Source of the DNA: Candidatus Enterovibrio altilux
GTDB taxonomy: Bacteria > Pseudomonadota > Gammaproteobacteria > Enterobacterales > Vibrionaceae
DNA: 64,000 bases
NCBI RefSeq assembly: GCF_002381345.1
Contig: NZ_CP020660.1
Coordinates: 310,001 to 374,000, forward strand
Direction of reading: 5' to 3'
The position numbers and the translations under genes are program-made. Under the pieces are notes generated by a model. That model had not been told where the DNA came from, did not search any database, and worked only from the letters and a program-made list of their open reading frames with translations. Shown one piece after another: positions 31,842 through 42,783 of this stretch; the stretch's first letter is position 1; every line of letters begins with the position of its first letter.

Positions 31842-32612
31842 TCAGCGCATGGGCGCTTTCACATAAACATCAAACCGATTATTCTTAGTTTTTATTTGTA
31901 CTGACGGAATTTTTTCTGAAAGAAATTTTGCATAATTTGGACGCTTGACTACGATCCGCTTGGTAGCTAATGCATACGCAAGTGCAAATAAATCATAAGC
32001 ATCCATATCAGTACCGACAAGTGATCGTAACATCCGCATCTCTTTTTTTGCTAAGGCAGACTTTTTTTTATGCGGATACATAGGATCTAAGTAAATAACG
32101 TCAGGTCGCTTAAGCAAAGTGTCATTCATCAGCTGCATGAATACATCATAGCTTGAAGCATGCTTCATTAACATACGCTCACTCACCCAGCCACTAATAT
32201 TAGCATCCAATTTGGCACGTTTTAAGCCATCCTCCAATAAAGCTCCAATAACAGGGTGACGTTCTACCATCATGACTGTACAACCCAAAGAAGCTAACAC
32301 AAATGCATCGCGTCCTAATCCTGCTGTCGCATCAAGTACTGTCGGTCTTATGCCTTTATTTAAGCCTACTGCTTTTGCAATCGGCTGCTTTTTACCACCC
32401 CCGAATTTGCGTCGATAACCAACATATCCACCGGATAAATCGACATGAACTGCCCCTAGTTTAGGTTCATCACGTTTTCTTAGTTCTAGGAACCACTCGG
32501 TCAGAATAAGGCTGAATATAGCATCAGTATCATGGATTAGACCCCAATCTTGAGTAATTTTAACTAGAGCTTCTGCGCGCTCTGGTGCATCGCAGGACAA
32601 GGCAATATGCAC
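31842..32612 (-). CDS. rsmJ: 16S rRNA (guanine1516-N2)-methyltransferase RsmJ
   Basis: RsmJ methylates G1516 of 16S rRNA with S-adenosylmethionine. I start it at GTG 32612 (256 residues) because TGGAGG lies 7-12 bases before it; an in-frame TTG at 32627 would place that ribosome site inside the gene. Family motifs are present: [35 protein letters not shown], the SAM-binding [35 protein letters not shown] and [12 protein letters not shown]. The length is near the 250 of Escherichia coli RsmJ. The C-terminal [10 protein letters not shown] is in place. The prlC gene that often neighbours rsmJ is absent; both sides are IS wreckage. Confidence 0.93.
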   Translation of the reverse strand: MHIALSCDAPERAEALVKITQDWGLIHDTDAIFSLILTEWFLELRKRDEPKLGAVHVDLSGGYVGYRRKFGGGKKQPIAKAVGLNKGIRPTVLDATAGLGRDAFVLASLGCTVMMVERHPVIGALLEDGLKRAKLDANISGWVSERMLMKHASSYDVFMQLMNDTLLKRPDVIYLDPMYPHKKKSALAKKEMRMLRSLVGTDMDAYDLFALAYALATKRIVVKRPNYAKFLSEKIPSVQIKTKNNRFDVYVKAPMR

Positions 32613-32782
32613 TTGAATCCTCCACAAAAGTTATCCAAGTGATTATATCATATTTACTGGCAGAGCAAAGCGTAAAAGCGCGGTCCATCACCTACTAAGC
32701 ACTCATAAAAAAGCCACTAAAAACCACATAAATAAAAATCGCAGTTCATAAGTTATCATTTTTATAACTTAGTTTTTTTCCG

Positions 32783-33766
32783 TCTCTGTTTCCTAAATTT
32801 AATTTAGATAGTGAATCCCAACATAATTTACTATTAGTCAATCGCTTGCATTTTAAGCACACCTAGCTTGCTAACTTATTTAATGCTTTTATTATGCCAT
32901 AGATTTCGTTCATTTAAGTATTGTAATCCCTTTGGCCTAATATTCTTCCTCGTAGTTTTTGGGCTCTCAATATTACTGTTTTTTATAGGGAACGTTTATA
33001 GTAAAATCTTATTTTTCAATGTTAATTGGAACCGTATAACTTCTGGTAACTGACTGCTAAATTACGTTGCTAACCGTGTTTCAAAAAGTTATTCCTTTCC
33101 TTTGTGGCATGAGTGAAACTGCTCGTTTAATACGAACGGTGTCGTGAGCACCATCGGTTGGTATTTTATTAATTTTAAGGTTATTTTGTTGGAGTAAGTT
33201 AGGTAGGATTTCATCGTCAGTCACATTGGATGCACTTAACTCTGCAGCAATAATTTCACATGCATTTATATCTACCACTAAATGTAACTTGCATCCGACT
33301 CGCTGTTTTTCATTAGTATCCTGCTTTTTCACTTTCCATTCTCCTTCACCCTAAACTTTGATCCCCCAAAAAATGAATGGCTAAGTGCTGGATCCTTCCT
33401 TCATTCTTCGTCTTAAACGTGACATTAACCGTTTTGACTCGTTTGCTAATGTATGAATAGTGAGGACATGACAATGGCATTGAAAATACGCATTTAACCA
33501 TGAGGGCCATCGAAATGGCTAGGTCACCAAATAAACGAGCCCTCCCATGATTATGCTGCTTCGTTTGATTCCATTACTGATTAGTTTTTTCATCACTCCA
33601 GAAGGTTAATTAACCACGATTGATTAAAACTTCATTATACTACTTCCAGTGAGTTTTTTTGTAACGACGATTGTTTATAAACCTGTTAGAGCGTTGGTTG
33701 AAAATTTATCTCTATAATTTCGGAAACAAAACCATCTAAACTAAAATTTAGAAATAAAGCTTTTTT
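32783..33766 (-). mobile_element. IS5-family remnant plus a solo end
   Basis: A reverse copy from GTCTCTGTTTCCTAAATTTA (about 32783) to CGGAAACAAAACC (about 33733), with a deletion in the middle of the body around 33475. It carries the shared TGA before YREK near 33018. Immediately after it a second end fragment (ATTTAGAAATAAAGC, to about 33766) abuts the puuB-like gene's 3' side. A short readable block (33081-33332, reverse) gives NEKQRVGCKLHLVVDINACE. Confidence 0.75.
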
Positions 33767-33780
33767 AGATACATGCAACT

Positions 33781-35088
33781 TTATTGTTGTAGTGCTTCTT
33801 TTATTTTGTAGTATGTCATACCTATCGCCAACAATGATGAACCAAACATCGCTCCGCCTGGAAAAGTCATGGATTTCACTTTGGCAAACACATCAAAACG
33901 TTCAGCGGTTCCGGAGACAGCTTCAGCTATCACTTTACCTGCCATGTGCGTAGTATTAATACCGTGGCCTGAATATGCTTGAGCAAAAAAAATATTGGGT
34001 GAATCAGGTAATGCACCTATTTGAGGTAATCGATTCGCACCAATACCAATCATCCCACCCCATTCAAAGTCGATATTAATGCCTTTCAGCGAAGGAAATA
34101 CACGCTCAAGGTTTGGGAGCAGTGCACTTGTGATATCTTTCGGATCTTTGCCTGAGTAAGTACATAATCCGCCAAATAATAAACGATTGTCGTCAGAAAG
34201 GTGATAATAATCCAGTGCAATATTCAAGTCAGCAAAGGCCATGTTTTTCGGTATAGTTTGATGTACTTGTTCATCACTTAGAGGTTCAGTCACAATAATA
34301 TAACTTCCAGCCGGTAATATTTTTCCACCAATGTAAGGTTCAAGTTTATGCCCAATGTAAGCATTTCCAGCCAGCAATAAATAACGGCAAGTTACTTGCC
34401 CACTTTCCGTCTTCACAACAGGCTGATTACCTTTGATAATACTAACTGCAGCACTGTCTTCAAAGATCTGAACACCGAGCGATGCTGCGGCAACTGCTTC
34501 GCCTGTAACTAAGTTAAGTGGGTGCAAATGCCCGCTGCCCATGTCTAGCATGCCCCCAATATAGCGATTAGAACCGATAACCTCAGCAAGTGCAGCTTTA
34601 CTGAGCATTTTAATCTCATAAGGATACCCACTTTGCGTCAGTAATTCAAAATCTTTTGTTAGCTCACGTATATGAGAAGATTTAAGCGCTAGAGCGCAGT
34701 ATCCCATTTCTAGATCGCAATCTATGTTAAATTCGCCAATGCGATCCTTAACGATCTGAACCGCCTCTATACTCATTTGATTAATTGCATTTACACCGTC
34801 ACACCCAATCTGATTAGTAAATTTTTCAATGCTATGTCCCATACCACGAATAAGTTCACCCCCATTTCGTCCTGATGCTCCCCACCCGATTTTATTAGAT
34901 TCAAGTAGAACAACAGAATAGCCACGCTGTGCCAATTCAATAGCACTATTGACCCCACTAAAACCTCCACCAACAATGCACACATCAGCAGGAATATGCT
35001 CCGATAATGTAGGGTAGCGCTGCGCATATTTAATTGTGGCAGCATAATAAGATTGTGTATGCGGTAATTTTGATGCCACGTGGCACAT
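33781..35088 (-). CDS. FAD-dependent gamma-glutamylputrescine oxidoreductase-like protein (PuuB family)
   Basis: A 435-residue DAO-family flavoenzyme. The N-terminal FAD-binding dinucleotide motif is VCIVGGGFSGVNSAIELAQ (residues about 33-51), followed by GWGASGRNGGELI, a hallmark of the PuuB/YgaF-like group, and C-terminal FAQAYSGHGINTTHMAGKVIAEA (residues about 375-397). PuuB oxidises gamma-glutamyl-putrescine in putrescine catabolism; other members act on related amines, so the substrate is inferred. The start at ATG 35088 has only a weak ribosome site. No other puu genes are adjacent. A second family member lies at 63038-64000. 35089-35516 holds no gene I can support. Confidence 0.8.
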   Translation of the reverse strand: MCHVASKLPHTQSYYAATIKYAQRYPTLSEHIPADVCIVGGGFSGVNSAIELAQRGYSVVLLESNKIGWGASGRNGGELIRGMGHSIEKFTNQIGCDGVNAINQMSIEAVQIVKDRIGEFNIDCDLEMGYCALALKSSHIRELTKDFELLTQSGYPYEIKMLSKAALAEVIGSNRYIGGMLDMGSGHLHPLNLVTGEAVAAASLGVQIFEDSAAVSIIKGNQPVVKTESGQVTCRYLLLAGNAYIGHKLEPYIGGKILPAGSYIIVTEPLSDEQVHQTIPKNMAFADLNIALDYYHLSDDNRLLFGGLCTYSGKDPKDITSALLPNLERVFPSLKGINIDFEWGGMIGIGANRLPQIGALPDSPNIFFAQAYSGHGINTTHMAGKVIAEAVSGTAERFDVFAKVKSMTFPGGAMFGSSLLAIGMTYYKIKEALQQ

Positions 35089-35516
35089 AGCTGCATTCTC
35101 ATGTGTAATATAATAACAAAGATTAACGTACTGTAGTCTTGAGAGTAAAGCGGTAAATCACAACATTAAGCTAAGATGATATCTTTACCACGCACTACCT
35201 GATGAATATATTCGTAATTATTGAAGCTACATTATTTTTTGATGATTCTGGGTCATTTATAAATGTGACATTGCTTTAGCCAAAATTTGAAACTAAACAT
35301 CTCTCACGATAAGATTAGTGATGGTAAAATTAATCATGTATTTATTAAATTAAGTTTAGCTTAATATGCTTATTTTTTAAAGTGGTTATTATGACTACTG
35401 TTAATGGTAAGTACTTGTTTATTAAAATGACTAATGCTTAAACGTACGAACTTAAACATGGTGGATACTAATGCTACTATTGTAACCGATGCAGTGAAGT
35501 CTTCCAGCTAGAATAT

Positions 35517-36428
35517 GGCTTTATTTTCTAATTTGCGGTGAGATAGCAGATATCAGCATAATGAACGATTAGACGAGTGCTTGCGCTTTAGGCATACTTA
35601 ATCTTGTCAGCTTATATAACGCTTCTATCATGGCGCAGGTTTCGCTAAGCTGGGTATTCTGACCCCTTAGGCTCAGTGTCTCTTCCAGTAGTTTTTTGGC
35701 TCGAGCTATTGCTGTCTTTACTAGGCAACGTTTATGGCAATCCTTTTCCGTTTTTAACGTTAATTAGAATCATATAATTTCTGGTAACTAACTGATAAAT
35801 TACCTGAATGATCTCGTTCCCCAAAATTGCTCCTTCTCTTGGTGGGATGAGTGGAACCATTCGTTTAATACGAACAGTTTCGTAATATTGCATGGTGTCG
35901 TAAGCACCATTGACTGATATTCAATTGATTTTTTAACAGGTCTGTCCGAGCGCGTTAGGTAGGGCTTCACCGTCAGTTACATTTGATGCTTTTAACTCAG
36001 CATCAATGATTTCATGCATATTTATATCTACCTTTAAATGTAACTTACGTCAAATTAAACGCTTACCATTAGGATCATACTTTTTACTTTCCATTCGCCT
36101 TCATCGTAGATTTTGATTCCCGTAAAATCAGTAGCTAAGTGCTAGACAGTGCCTTTATTCTTCATCTTGAGCGTGACATTAATCGTTTTGGTTTATTTAC
36201 TAATGTGTGAGGTCTCTTATAATTACCTTACTGAGTTTGATTCCATAGCTGAGTGATTCTAACATTAATCCGGAATATAAGTCAGCCACGATTGGATTAA
36301 AGCTTGATTATACTGTTTCCAGTTAGTTATTTTGTAACGGAGCTTACTCATAGACCTAAATATTAAAGTAAGCCTAGCTGTTTAGAGGTAGATTAATGAT
36401 TTAGCTCCCTGATTTAGGAAACAAAGCC
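35517..36428 (-). mobile_element. IS5-family remnant ending inside yafS
   Basis: A reverse copy from GGCTTTATTTTCTAATTTG (35517) to the well-preserved terminal repeat TTAGGAAACAAAGCC ending at 36428. An internal deletion near 36208 joins the central region to the 5' region. The right terminal repeat overlaps the last codons of yafS. The codon before the YREK motif reads TAA. Confidence 0.8.
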
Positions 36429-37130
36429 ACTCACTGGTGATAACTGTTTTCGCAATCTCCACTCAGGTTTCATTAGCTTTAAAGAATATATTCGTTTACG
36501 TGCGACAATAAAATAAAGTGAACCTATTGCTGGCAGTAAACCTGAGCAAGAGTTTTCAAACCAAACGCTCCACGTTCGATACTTGGTTACAGGAACCAAA
36601 CCAAAGCAAGATAACTCCAACACTTCGTAGTTCAGAACACCTAACCAATCTCTTACCCTCATAGAGGTAAACATCCTCCCGTTCCAGGGTAATTTATTTT
36701 TTCGCCAAGGAATGAGCCGTCCTACTCCCATAATACTGCGGGGGTTAACCCCCGAAACAATAATGTATCCATCGTCTATCGTTACCCTGTCAATTTCACG
36801 TAAAAGTCGATGCGGATCATCAATATAATCGAGTTGATTTGCAAGAACACAAACATCAAATGCTTTATTTATAAAGGGGAGACTATAGCTTTCCGATTCA
36901 ATAGTACGTAAGGGATTTAATTTGTCGATACAAACTTGATGCCTGATGTTACAATGGTCACTTGTCAACTCACAGCTTAAACCACCAAGCTTGAGCATGT
37001 GGTAACCAAACATTCGAGGTAACCATTCGTCTAACCGTGTTTGTATATGCGAGCATGCCCATTCGCCATGTGAGAATTGATCCCATGTATACGGGTATTC
37101 CAATGGCCGTTTGCTACGTGCTGGTTTCAT
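36414..37130 (-). CDS. yafS: SAM-dependent methyltransferase YafS-like, 3' end replaced by IS
   Basis: 238 residues of a class I methyltransferase-like protein of unknown substrate. Family stretches are WDQFSHGEWACSHIQTRLDE at the N-terminus, LKLGGLSCEL in the SAM-motif I position, PFINKAFDVCVLANQLDYID near residues 85-105 and GVNPRSIMGVGRLIPW near 130. It is divergent from gloB with only 26 bp between start codons, the same arrangement as yafS-gloB in enterobacteria. The last codons, Gly-Phe-Val-Ser-stop, are the IS terminal repeat GGCTTTGTTTCCTAA itself, so the native C-terminus was cut and the IS supplies the stop. It may still fold since the length is near normal. The rnhA and dnaQ genes usually nearby are missing. 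Confidence 0.8.
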   Translation of the reverse strand: MKPARSKRPLEYPYTWDQFSHGEWACSHIQTRLDEWLPRMFGYHMLKLGGLSCELTSDHCNIRHQVCIDKLNPLRTIESESYSLPFINKAFDVCVLANQLDYIDDPHRLLREIDRVTIDDGYIIVSGVNPRSIMGVGRLIPWRKNKLPWNGRMFTSMRVRDWLGVLNYEVLELSCFGLVPVTKYRTWSVWFENSCSGLLPAIGSLYFIVARKRIYSLKLMKPEWRLRKQLSPVSGFVS

Positions 37131-37156
37131 AATTCTGTGTAGTATCTGGAGAATGA

Positions 37157-37915
37157 ATGCTATCTATATCAAGCATACCCGCATTCAATGATAATTACAT
37201 CTGGCTGATAAAAAATGAAGATAATCATTGTTTTGTTATCGATCCAGGTGATGCAAGTCTTGTATTTAAAGTATTAAAAGAGCAAAGTATTGTGCTTGAT
37301 GGAATACTAGTAACACATTATCATGACGATCATGTTAATGGCATTCCGGCACTTAAAGAGGCATTTCCAAATATCGTCGTGTTTGGTCCTCCCACTGCAC
37401 GTTTTCCATATGTGACCAACGTTTTAAAAGACAAAGAAATTTTTGTGCTATTTAACACATATTTCACTGTTTATCAAGTACCCGGCCACACCATTGATCA
37501 TATTGCTTTTTACGCTAAAGGGATATTGTTTAGTGGCGACACTTTATTTTCTGGTGGCTGCGGACGATGCTTTGAAGGCACTTTAGTACAAATGCTTGCA
37601 TCTCTTATGTCATTAGCCTCACTGCCTGATGACACTAAAGTCTATTGCGCTCATGAATATACACAAGCTAATCTAAAATTTGCACAAGTCATCGAGTCAA
37701 ATAATGCCGAATTGAATCAGTATGCTGAGAATGTAGCGTATTTACGCGAAAAAGGATTAAGCACATTACCAAGCTCCATTGGCCATGAAAAAGCTATCAA
37801 TCCATTTCTACGTATACACCAACCATCAGTAAAAGCCGGTGTAAAACACCTAACACAAAATGCATCCGATCTAGATACTTTTACAGCGTTAAGGCGCTGG
37901 AAGGACTATTTTTGA
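37157..37915 (+). CDS. gloB: Hydroxyacylglutathione hydrolase (glyoxalase II) GloB
   Basis: GloB hydrolyses S-lactoylglutathione to glutathione and lactate, the second step of methylglyoxal detoxification. It has 252 residues, the normal length. Metal ligands of the metallo-beta-lactamase fold are present: THYHDDHVNG (residues about 53-62), the His of VPGHTIDH near 110, the bridging Asp in LFSGDTLFSGGCGRCFEG near 130, and the His in YCAHEYTQANLKFA near 170. The C-terminal glutathione-binding domain is complete, ending LRRWKDYF. It starts at ATG 37157, very close to divergent yafS, and stops at TGA, which shows that UGA is a stop in this genome. Confidence 0.95.
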   Translation: MLSISSIPAFNDNYIWLIKNEDNHCFVIDPGDASLVFKVLKEQSIVLDGILVTHYHDDHVNGIPALKEAFPNIVVFGPPTARFPYVTNVLKDKEIFVLFNTYFTVYQVPGHTIDHIAFYAKGILFSGDTLFSGGCGRCFEGTLVQMLASLMSLASLPDDTKVYCAHEYTQANLKFAQVIESNNAELNQYAENVAYLREKGLSTLPSSIGHEKAINPFLRIHQPSVKAGVKHLTQNASDLDTFTALRRWKDYF

Positions 37916-37924
37916 TATTCATCA

Positions 37925-38780
37925 CTGCTTTGTTCTCTAAATCAGGGGACTAAATTATTAATCTACGTTATAAATAACTAAGTTTGCTTAAATATTTCAG
38001 TCTATGGACAGCCTTAGCTACGCAACAACTAACTGGAAGTTATATAATTAATCGTGGCTTATTAACATTTTGAATTCATGAAGAAGCCATTCAGCTACGG
38101 AATTACACTAAGTAGAATAATTATGGGAGACTTCATTTATTTAATTACTTAGCCATTGATTCTGCGGGGCTAAAATTTTACGGTGTAAGCGACTGAAAAA
38201 TAAAGAAGCATGGAATGGGTGGTAAACGTCGAGTCTAGCGCAAGTTGCATTTAGTGGTATATATAAATACGCACAAAATCATTGCTGCTGAGTTAAGCGC
38301 ATCAAATGTGACGGACAGTGAAGTGCTTAACTCGTTCAAAACGACTTGAAAAAATCAATCAAATACCAAGCAATAGTGCTTACAAAACCAGACAATGTTA
38401 CGAAACCGTTCTTATTAAGCGAGTGGTTCCCCCATCCCACCCAAAATGGGTAATTTTTAAAAGCGATATCATCTGTATAATTTAGCAGTCAATTACTAGA
38501 AATTATACGGTTCAAATAAACATTGGGAAACAAAGCTAAATGACGAGTAACAAATATCGTATTAACGGGGAACATTGAGCCTATCGAAGAGTCAATGAAA
38601 TATCAGAAGATAAGGAAGTAGTTTTTGAAAAATGAGATTGTCCTAATAATTTAGCAATCAGTTACCATAAGTCGTATAGTTCCAATATGTATTGAAAAAT
38701 AGGATATGATGTCATAAATATTTTTGTTAAAGATTATAATGTTTAAATTTAGTGAAATTTACGTAATAATAAGACTTTTA
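37925..38780 (+). mobile_element. IS5-family remnant, rearranged
   Basis: A forward copy from CTTTGTTCTCTAAATCAGGG (about 37925) with a deletion after LAIxRG-type 5' sequence, running through the catalytic region to about 38530. It is followed by duplicated, shuffled 3' pieces (two versions of the AATTTAGCRRTCAGTTAC region) until about 38780. Codons before the YREK motif are TGG in the first piece and TGA in the second. Confidence 0.65.
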
Positions 38781-38857
38781 TAATAATCACCTCGTAAAAA
38801 TTTAGGCATATTACACTTACTTATTAGGCCTACAATATCATGTAAAAAATTAAAAAG

Positions 38858-38933
38858 TGGTGGGCGATACTGGGCTCGAACCAGTGACCCCCTCCTTGTA
38901 AGGGAGGTGCTCTCCCAACTGAGCTAATCGCCC
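38858..38933 (-). tRNA. tRNA-Val (anticodon TAC)
   Basis: A 76-nt cloverleaf on the minus strand starting GGGCGATTAGCTCAGTTGGG. The anticodon stem CCTCC/GGAGG encloses the loop CTTACAA, giving anticodon TAC. The T arm has GGTTCGAGCC and the CCA end is encoded. It is followed on the same strand by no other tRNA, with tRNA-Glu upstream. Confidence 0.96.
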
Positions 38934-39060
38934 ACGATAATTTTTTATTTGTCACCACTTGAACAGTAAAAATAGAACATTTCTATGCGAAGAGACTTAT
39001 GAGTTATGTACAATTTAAACTAATAACTAATTGCTGCACTAGTTAAACTAAAGACTCATT

Positions 39061-39136
39061 TGGCGTCCCATAGGGGAGTCGAACCCCTGTTACCGCCGTG
39101 AAAGGGCGGTGTCCTAGGCCTCTAGACGAATGGGAC
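39061..39136 (-). tRNA. tRNA-Glu (anticodon TTC)
   Basis: A 76-nt cloverleaf on the minus strand starting GTCCCATTCGTCTAGAGGCC. The anticodon loop CTTTCAC gives TTC. The acceptor pairs with GGGAC, and GCCA with encoded CCA ends it. It lies 127 bp upstream of tRNA-Val in the same direction. Confidence 0.96.
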
Positions 39137-40027
39137 ACATGCTTGTCAATAAATGAACTACTAATGAACTGAGGTTTTGGAAACTTCAATCACTTTTTCA
39201 TGCCTTGGCTAATCCAACTACAGGTACCATAAAATTACTTTGTGATGATTTTATCGAAATATAAACACTTATAATAAACGGCCTTTAGAAGATTTAGTTA
39301 TCCACTTTCTGAGGCAAACTACTCTTATTATGTGATGAATGGTGTGATGAAAGAAACATACAAAATTGTTACATATTACATTGTGTCAATAGAATCAAAA
39401 TTAAACTTGTATATACTTACTGAAATTCACACTACTATCTCAATACATACTATTATAATACATGACTGGCCCAATTCGTAAAGGTCATGATGACTTGATG
39501 TTACCCCCTATCTTATCTACCTCCTGTTTATAACTGATAGTATCTCTCAAAGTTTCAGATATACTTCTCTAATAAATCAAAATTAAAGTGACTACAAATT
39601 ATATCAGATAATTTTTAAAAAAATCAATATTTTTTTGGAAATATATTGATACAATAGGTAAAATTCTCCATTTTGTATTGAATTAAAATGTATATTTTTT
39701 TATTTTCACTGTTCACATCAATTTATTTGACTTTTGTAGCTACCCTTTTTAAAAATTCTTTTAACGCATTAGCCTCTAGATTCATAGTACATGGTTATAA
39801 TCTTTAATTAAGTATCATGTACAATATAGACTACTAAAATTTATATTAGTTTACTTTCCATCTAAGTTTTAGTTTGCTCTCAAGGCCACTTTCTGACACT
39901 TCTATTATACTTAAAATTATTTTTTCAATTTTTCTTAATTATCATAAGTACTAAATTATACTTAATAATAATTGATTTATAGTACACTACTGTAAACACA
40001 TCCGTCAAGTTGCTTAGATCGTATAAT
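39137..40027. other. AT-rich stretch without a gene
   Basis: About 890 bp with no reading frame, RNA or repeat that I can support. The composition is more AT-rich than neighbouring genes, consistent with fully decayed sequence upstream of the tRNA pair. Confidence 0.5.
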
Positions 40028-40905
40028 AACTTTGTTTCTGAACTCGAGTTCAGATAGTAAAGCCTAACATAATTCACTATTAGACTATTGCTTTAATTTT
40101 AGGTTGCTTTATTCCCTAAATAAGGGAATTATATTTTCAATTTATACTCTAAAAAGCTAGGCTCACTTAAATAGTCAGGTCTATGAACAATCTTCGCCAC
40201 AAAACAACTAACTGGAAGCAGTATAATCAAGCTTTAATCAATCGTAATTCACTAACGTGCTGGATTGATGCAGAAGCTATTTAGCTATAAAATGAAATTA
40301 AGCAGGGTAATCATAGGAGACCTCGTTTATTGAACGACTTAGCTATTATGACGGCCCTGATGGTTAAACACGTATTTTCGATGCCATTGTAATGTCCTCA
40401 CTATTCATGCATTAGCAAATGAGCCCAAATAGTTAACGGTACGTTCAAAACGCAGAATAAAGGAAGCATCCAGTACTTAGCCATTGATTCTACGGAGTTT
40501 ACAGTTTACGGTGAAGAAGAATGGTACTGATGGGGAACAGCAAGTCTGGCGCAAGTTACATTTAGTGGCAGATACAAATATGCATGAAATTATTGCTACT
40601 GAGTTAAGTACATCAAATATTACTGGCGATGAAGTGCTGCCTAACTTACTCAAACAGACTCACCGAGAAATCAATGCAATATTAGCCGATAGTGCTTATG
40701 ACACCAGACAATATCACGAAACCGTTCGTATTAAATGAGTGGCTACACTCATCCCACGAAGAAAAGAAATATTTTTTGAAAACGAGATCATCCGTGTAAT
40801 TTAGCGATCAGCTTATTTAATGCTTTTATTATGGCGTAGGTTTTGCCAATCTGGGCATTATAATACTTTAGATTCCATATTTTTCCGAGTAATTGTTCTA
40901 AACAA
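40028..40905 (+). mobile_element. IS5-family composite remnant, both ends shuffled
   Basis: The left side starts as the inverted tail (CTTTGTTTCTGAACTCGAGT, about 40028), which is shortened by a deletion and joined at TTGCTTTATTCCCTAAATAAGG to a forward element. A good stretch reads NGTDGEQQVWRKLHLVADTN and LTHREINAILADSAYDTRQY-like codons (about 40511-40720). At about 40805, at the sequence TCAGCTTATTTAA, it flips to reverse-oriented end sequence, ending near 40905. Inactive. Confidence 0.7.
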
Positions 40906-41099
40906 AGCCCATGCAGGGAGGAAATTTTAACTGAAATCATCAGCATTGACGAAAATAATATTTAAATAGATAATACTATAATTCTTATTATGTCAATGAT
41001 TTTTTTCAATGATCAAATTGTAATTTTGACGTTTAGTTTATTTTTATATGCAATTCAAATAAAATTTTTTGTATAAATACTAGTTATTTAGGATACAGC

Positions 41100-42380
41100 C
41101 CTTGGTCGCTGAAATATTGGTTTACTTGCTAGACGTGATCGACCTTATAAAAATGCTTGTCGCTGTCAGTTGAGATGACTAGGTTAACGGTGATAAAAAC
41201 AGTGCAAAAAAATTTTTTATGGAGCCCTCTTGCATTATATTTTTTCATGTCTCTGCTGCCATCAGTAATGGAAGTAATGCGAATGGATACGCCAAAATGA
41301 GGTGCCAGTAAGAAAAAGCGATTAGTGATAGCATGATGTTAATCATGATAACAAGCACGGTCGAACAAAAAAAGTAGCGACCATTGTTTTTCATTGGTAA
41401 TTGCGGTTCCTCGTTTAATTATGTGCTTAATTTTTTCCACTTCCTTCAATGTACTTTTGCAGACAAAATTACAGTTACTGTACCCATGACAAAAAGAATA
41501 ACTTGCCAGCAATGTTGGTGTAGTAATTATAGTCAGCTGATCGTGATAATCCAACCAAACTTAACGTTAATAATAATACGGTTTGAAAATAACGTGAAAC
41601 TATATCTCAACCAATCAAAGACGGCTGTGAGTACCGGATAAATGTGGAGGATACAATATCCAATGTAGCGGCTGCTTTCTTGGCTTATGGTGTTATTAAC
41701 CATATATTCTTGAAAATAAATGATGAAGGCTATCAAAATGAAAATTTTTGCTTCAATGACGCCAATTCAAGAAGGATAAGCCATCCGACGGTATAATAAG
41801 TAGCAAGAAATAACAGTAAGGACTGGCCATGAATAGCGTAACTGCATTACTCCACAATAGTAAAAACGTGTATAAAGCTATAAAGGAATGATGAATTTTT
41901 TCTAAGTTTGAAAGCAAATTAAAAATACAAAACAGCAAAAAAGCATAAGTAAGAAGGGTTGTAGAGCATGCTATCGTACAAAAGCCAAGGGTTGTGCCAA
42001 TAAACGATCATAAGTAATAAGCGTACAGGGAGCTAAAAACGTCTTTAATCACTAAGTCTAATAAAAAATGCAACAACCAGCAATATAACAAGCAATAACA
42101 TGGGCGTCCATGGAGAATACCAGATTAAAAGAGGGCTGCCCACCACCCAGGATGACAGTGATCCAAATACGTTTTTATAGCGCTTGCGGTATTATCGAAT
42201 GTCAGTCAAACGTTACAATATGTACCAAAATATCCTTTCTTCAGCATTTGGATCTGATTGCCGGTTAAGAACCGATTGCTTGCATATAAAAGTGTGAAAA
42301 ATAGCTAACAATAAAGCTGATCCACCGAAAAAAAGAGATATTTTTATTAAAAATGCTTGGTATCATTTAAATGTTGTCCA
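41100..42380 (-). pseudogene. Third gene of the gtr cassette (integral membrane glycosyltransferase), decayed
   Basis: Downstream of gtrA on the same strand, several minus-strand frames encode strongly hydrophobic pieces interrupted by stops: SPWTPMLLLVILLVVAFFIR, IVYWHNPWLLYDSMLYNPSY, TYYTVGWLILLELAS and, further down, EYMVNNTISQESSRYIGYCI. Together they resemble a polytopic glycosyltransferase of the GtrC/GtrII kind, which would attach a sugar to the O-antigen in the periplasm. Exact family assignment is uncertain because GtrC proteins differ widely. At least four stops or frameshifts make it non-functional. 40906-41099 has no gene. Confidence 0.55.
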
Positions 42381-42387
42381 CACATGT

Positions 42388-42783
42388 TTAACTATTCGAG
42401 TTGTTATAGGTCCAAATACGATGGATAATATAAGTAATGAGAGGGAGCATAAAGACAACAATTAATACGCGTAGGTAACTATTTGTATCTTCAAACAACT
42501 CGCTGATTAATTGTGAAATTAATAATGCATTAACTTGAACAACGAAGAAACGCTTTGCATTCGTAATGGATAATTTTTTTTTAAATACAAAGCGCGATTG
42601 CATCAGGTAAGACCAACCAAACGAGCAAGAAAATCCGAATAGATTTGCTATAAACACCGATATGCTCAAAAAATGTAATAAGGAAAATGCAGTTGCGATG
42701 TGCAGCATTGTCGCGAAGCCACCAGTTAACACAAACCTAATTATTCGATAATCAAGTACTTTGTTTACTAAATTTTGTATCAA
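42388..42783 (-). CDS. gtrA: GtrA-family lipid-linked sugar flippase
   Basis: A 131-residue GtrA-like protein with four predicted membrane helices, beginning YRIIRFVLTGGFATMLHIAT (residues about 12-31), then FIANLFGFSCSFGWSYLMQSRFVF (about 43-66), and two more in the C-terminal half ending YIIHRIWTY. GtrA proteins are thought to flip undecaprenyl-phosphate-glucose for O-antigen modification. The start is TTG at 42783, overlapping the last codons of gtrB, which argues for coupled translation. It stays intact although the third gene of the cassette is dead. Confidence 0.85.
   Translation of the reverse strand: MIQNLVNKVLDYRIIRFVLTGGFATMLHIATAFSLLHFLSISVFIANLFGFSCSFGWSYLMQSRFVFKKKLSITNAKRFFVVQVNALLISQLISELFEDTNSYLRVLIVVFMLPLITYIIHRIWTYNNSNS

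Noticed and set aside
34791-35102. Overlapping 103-codon frame within the 5' end of the puuB-like gene
   Set aside because: It has no recognisable features and overlaps the FAD-binding region of the real gene in another frame.
37157-37915. UGA as a sense (Trp) codon genome-wide, to explain the shared TGA in IS copies
   Set aside because: gloB ends at UGA at the expected residue, and intact housekeeping proteins use UGG for conserved Trp, so the standard code applies.
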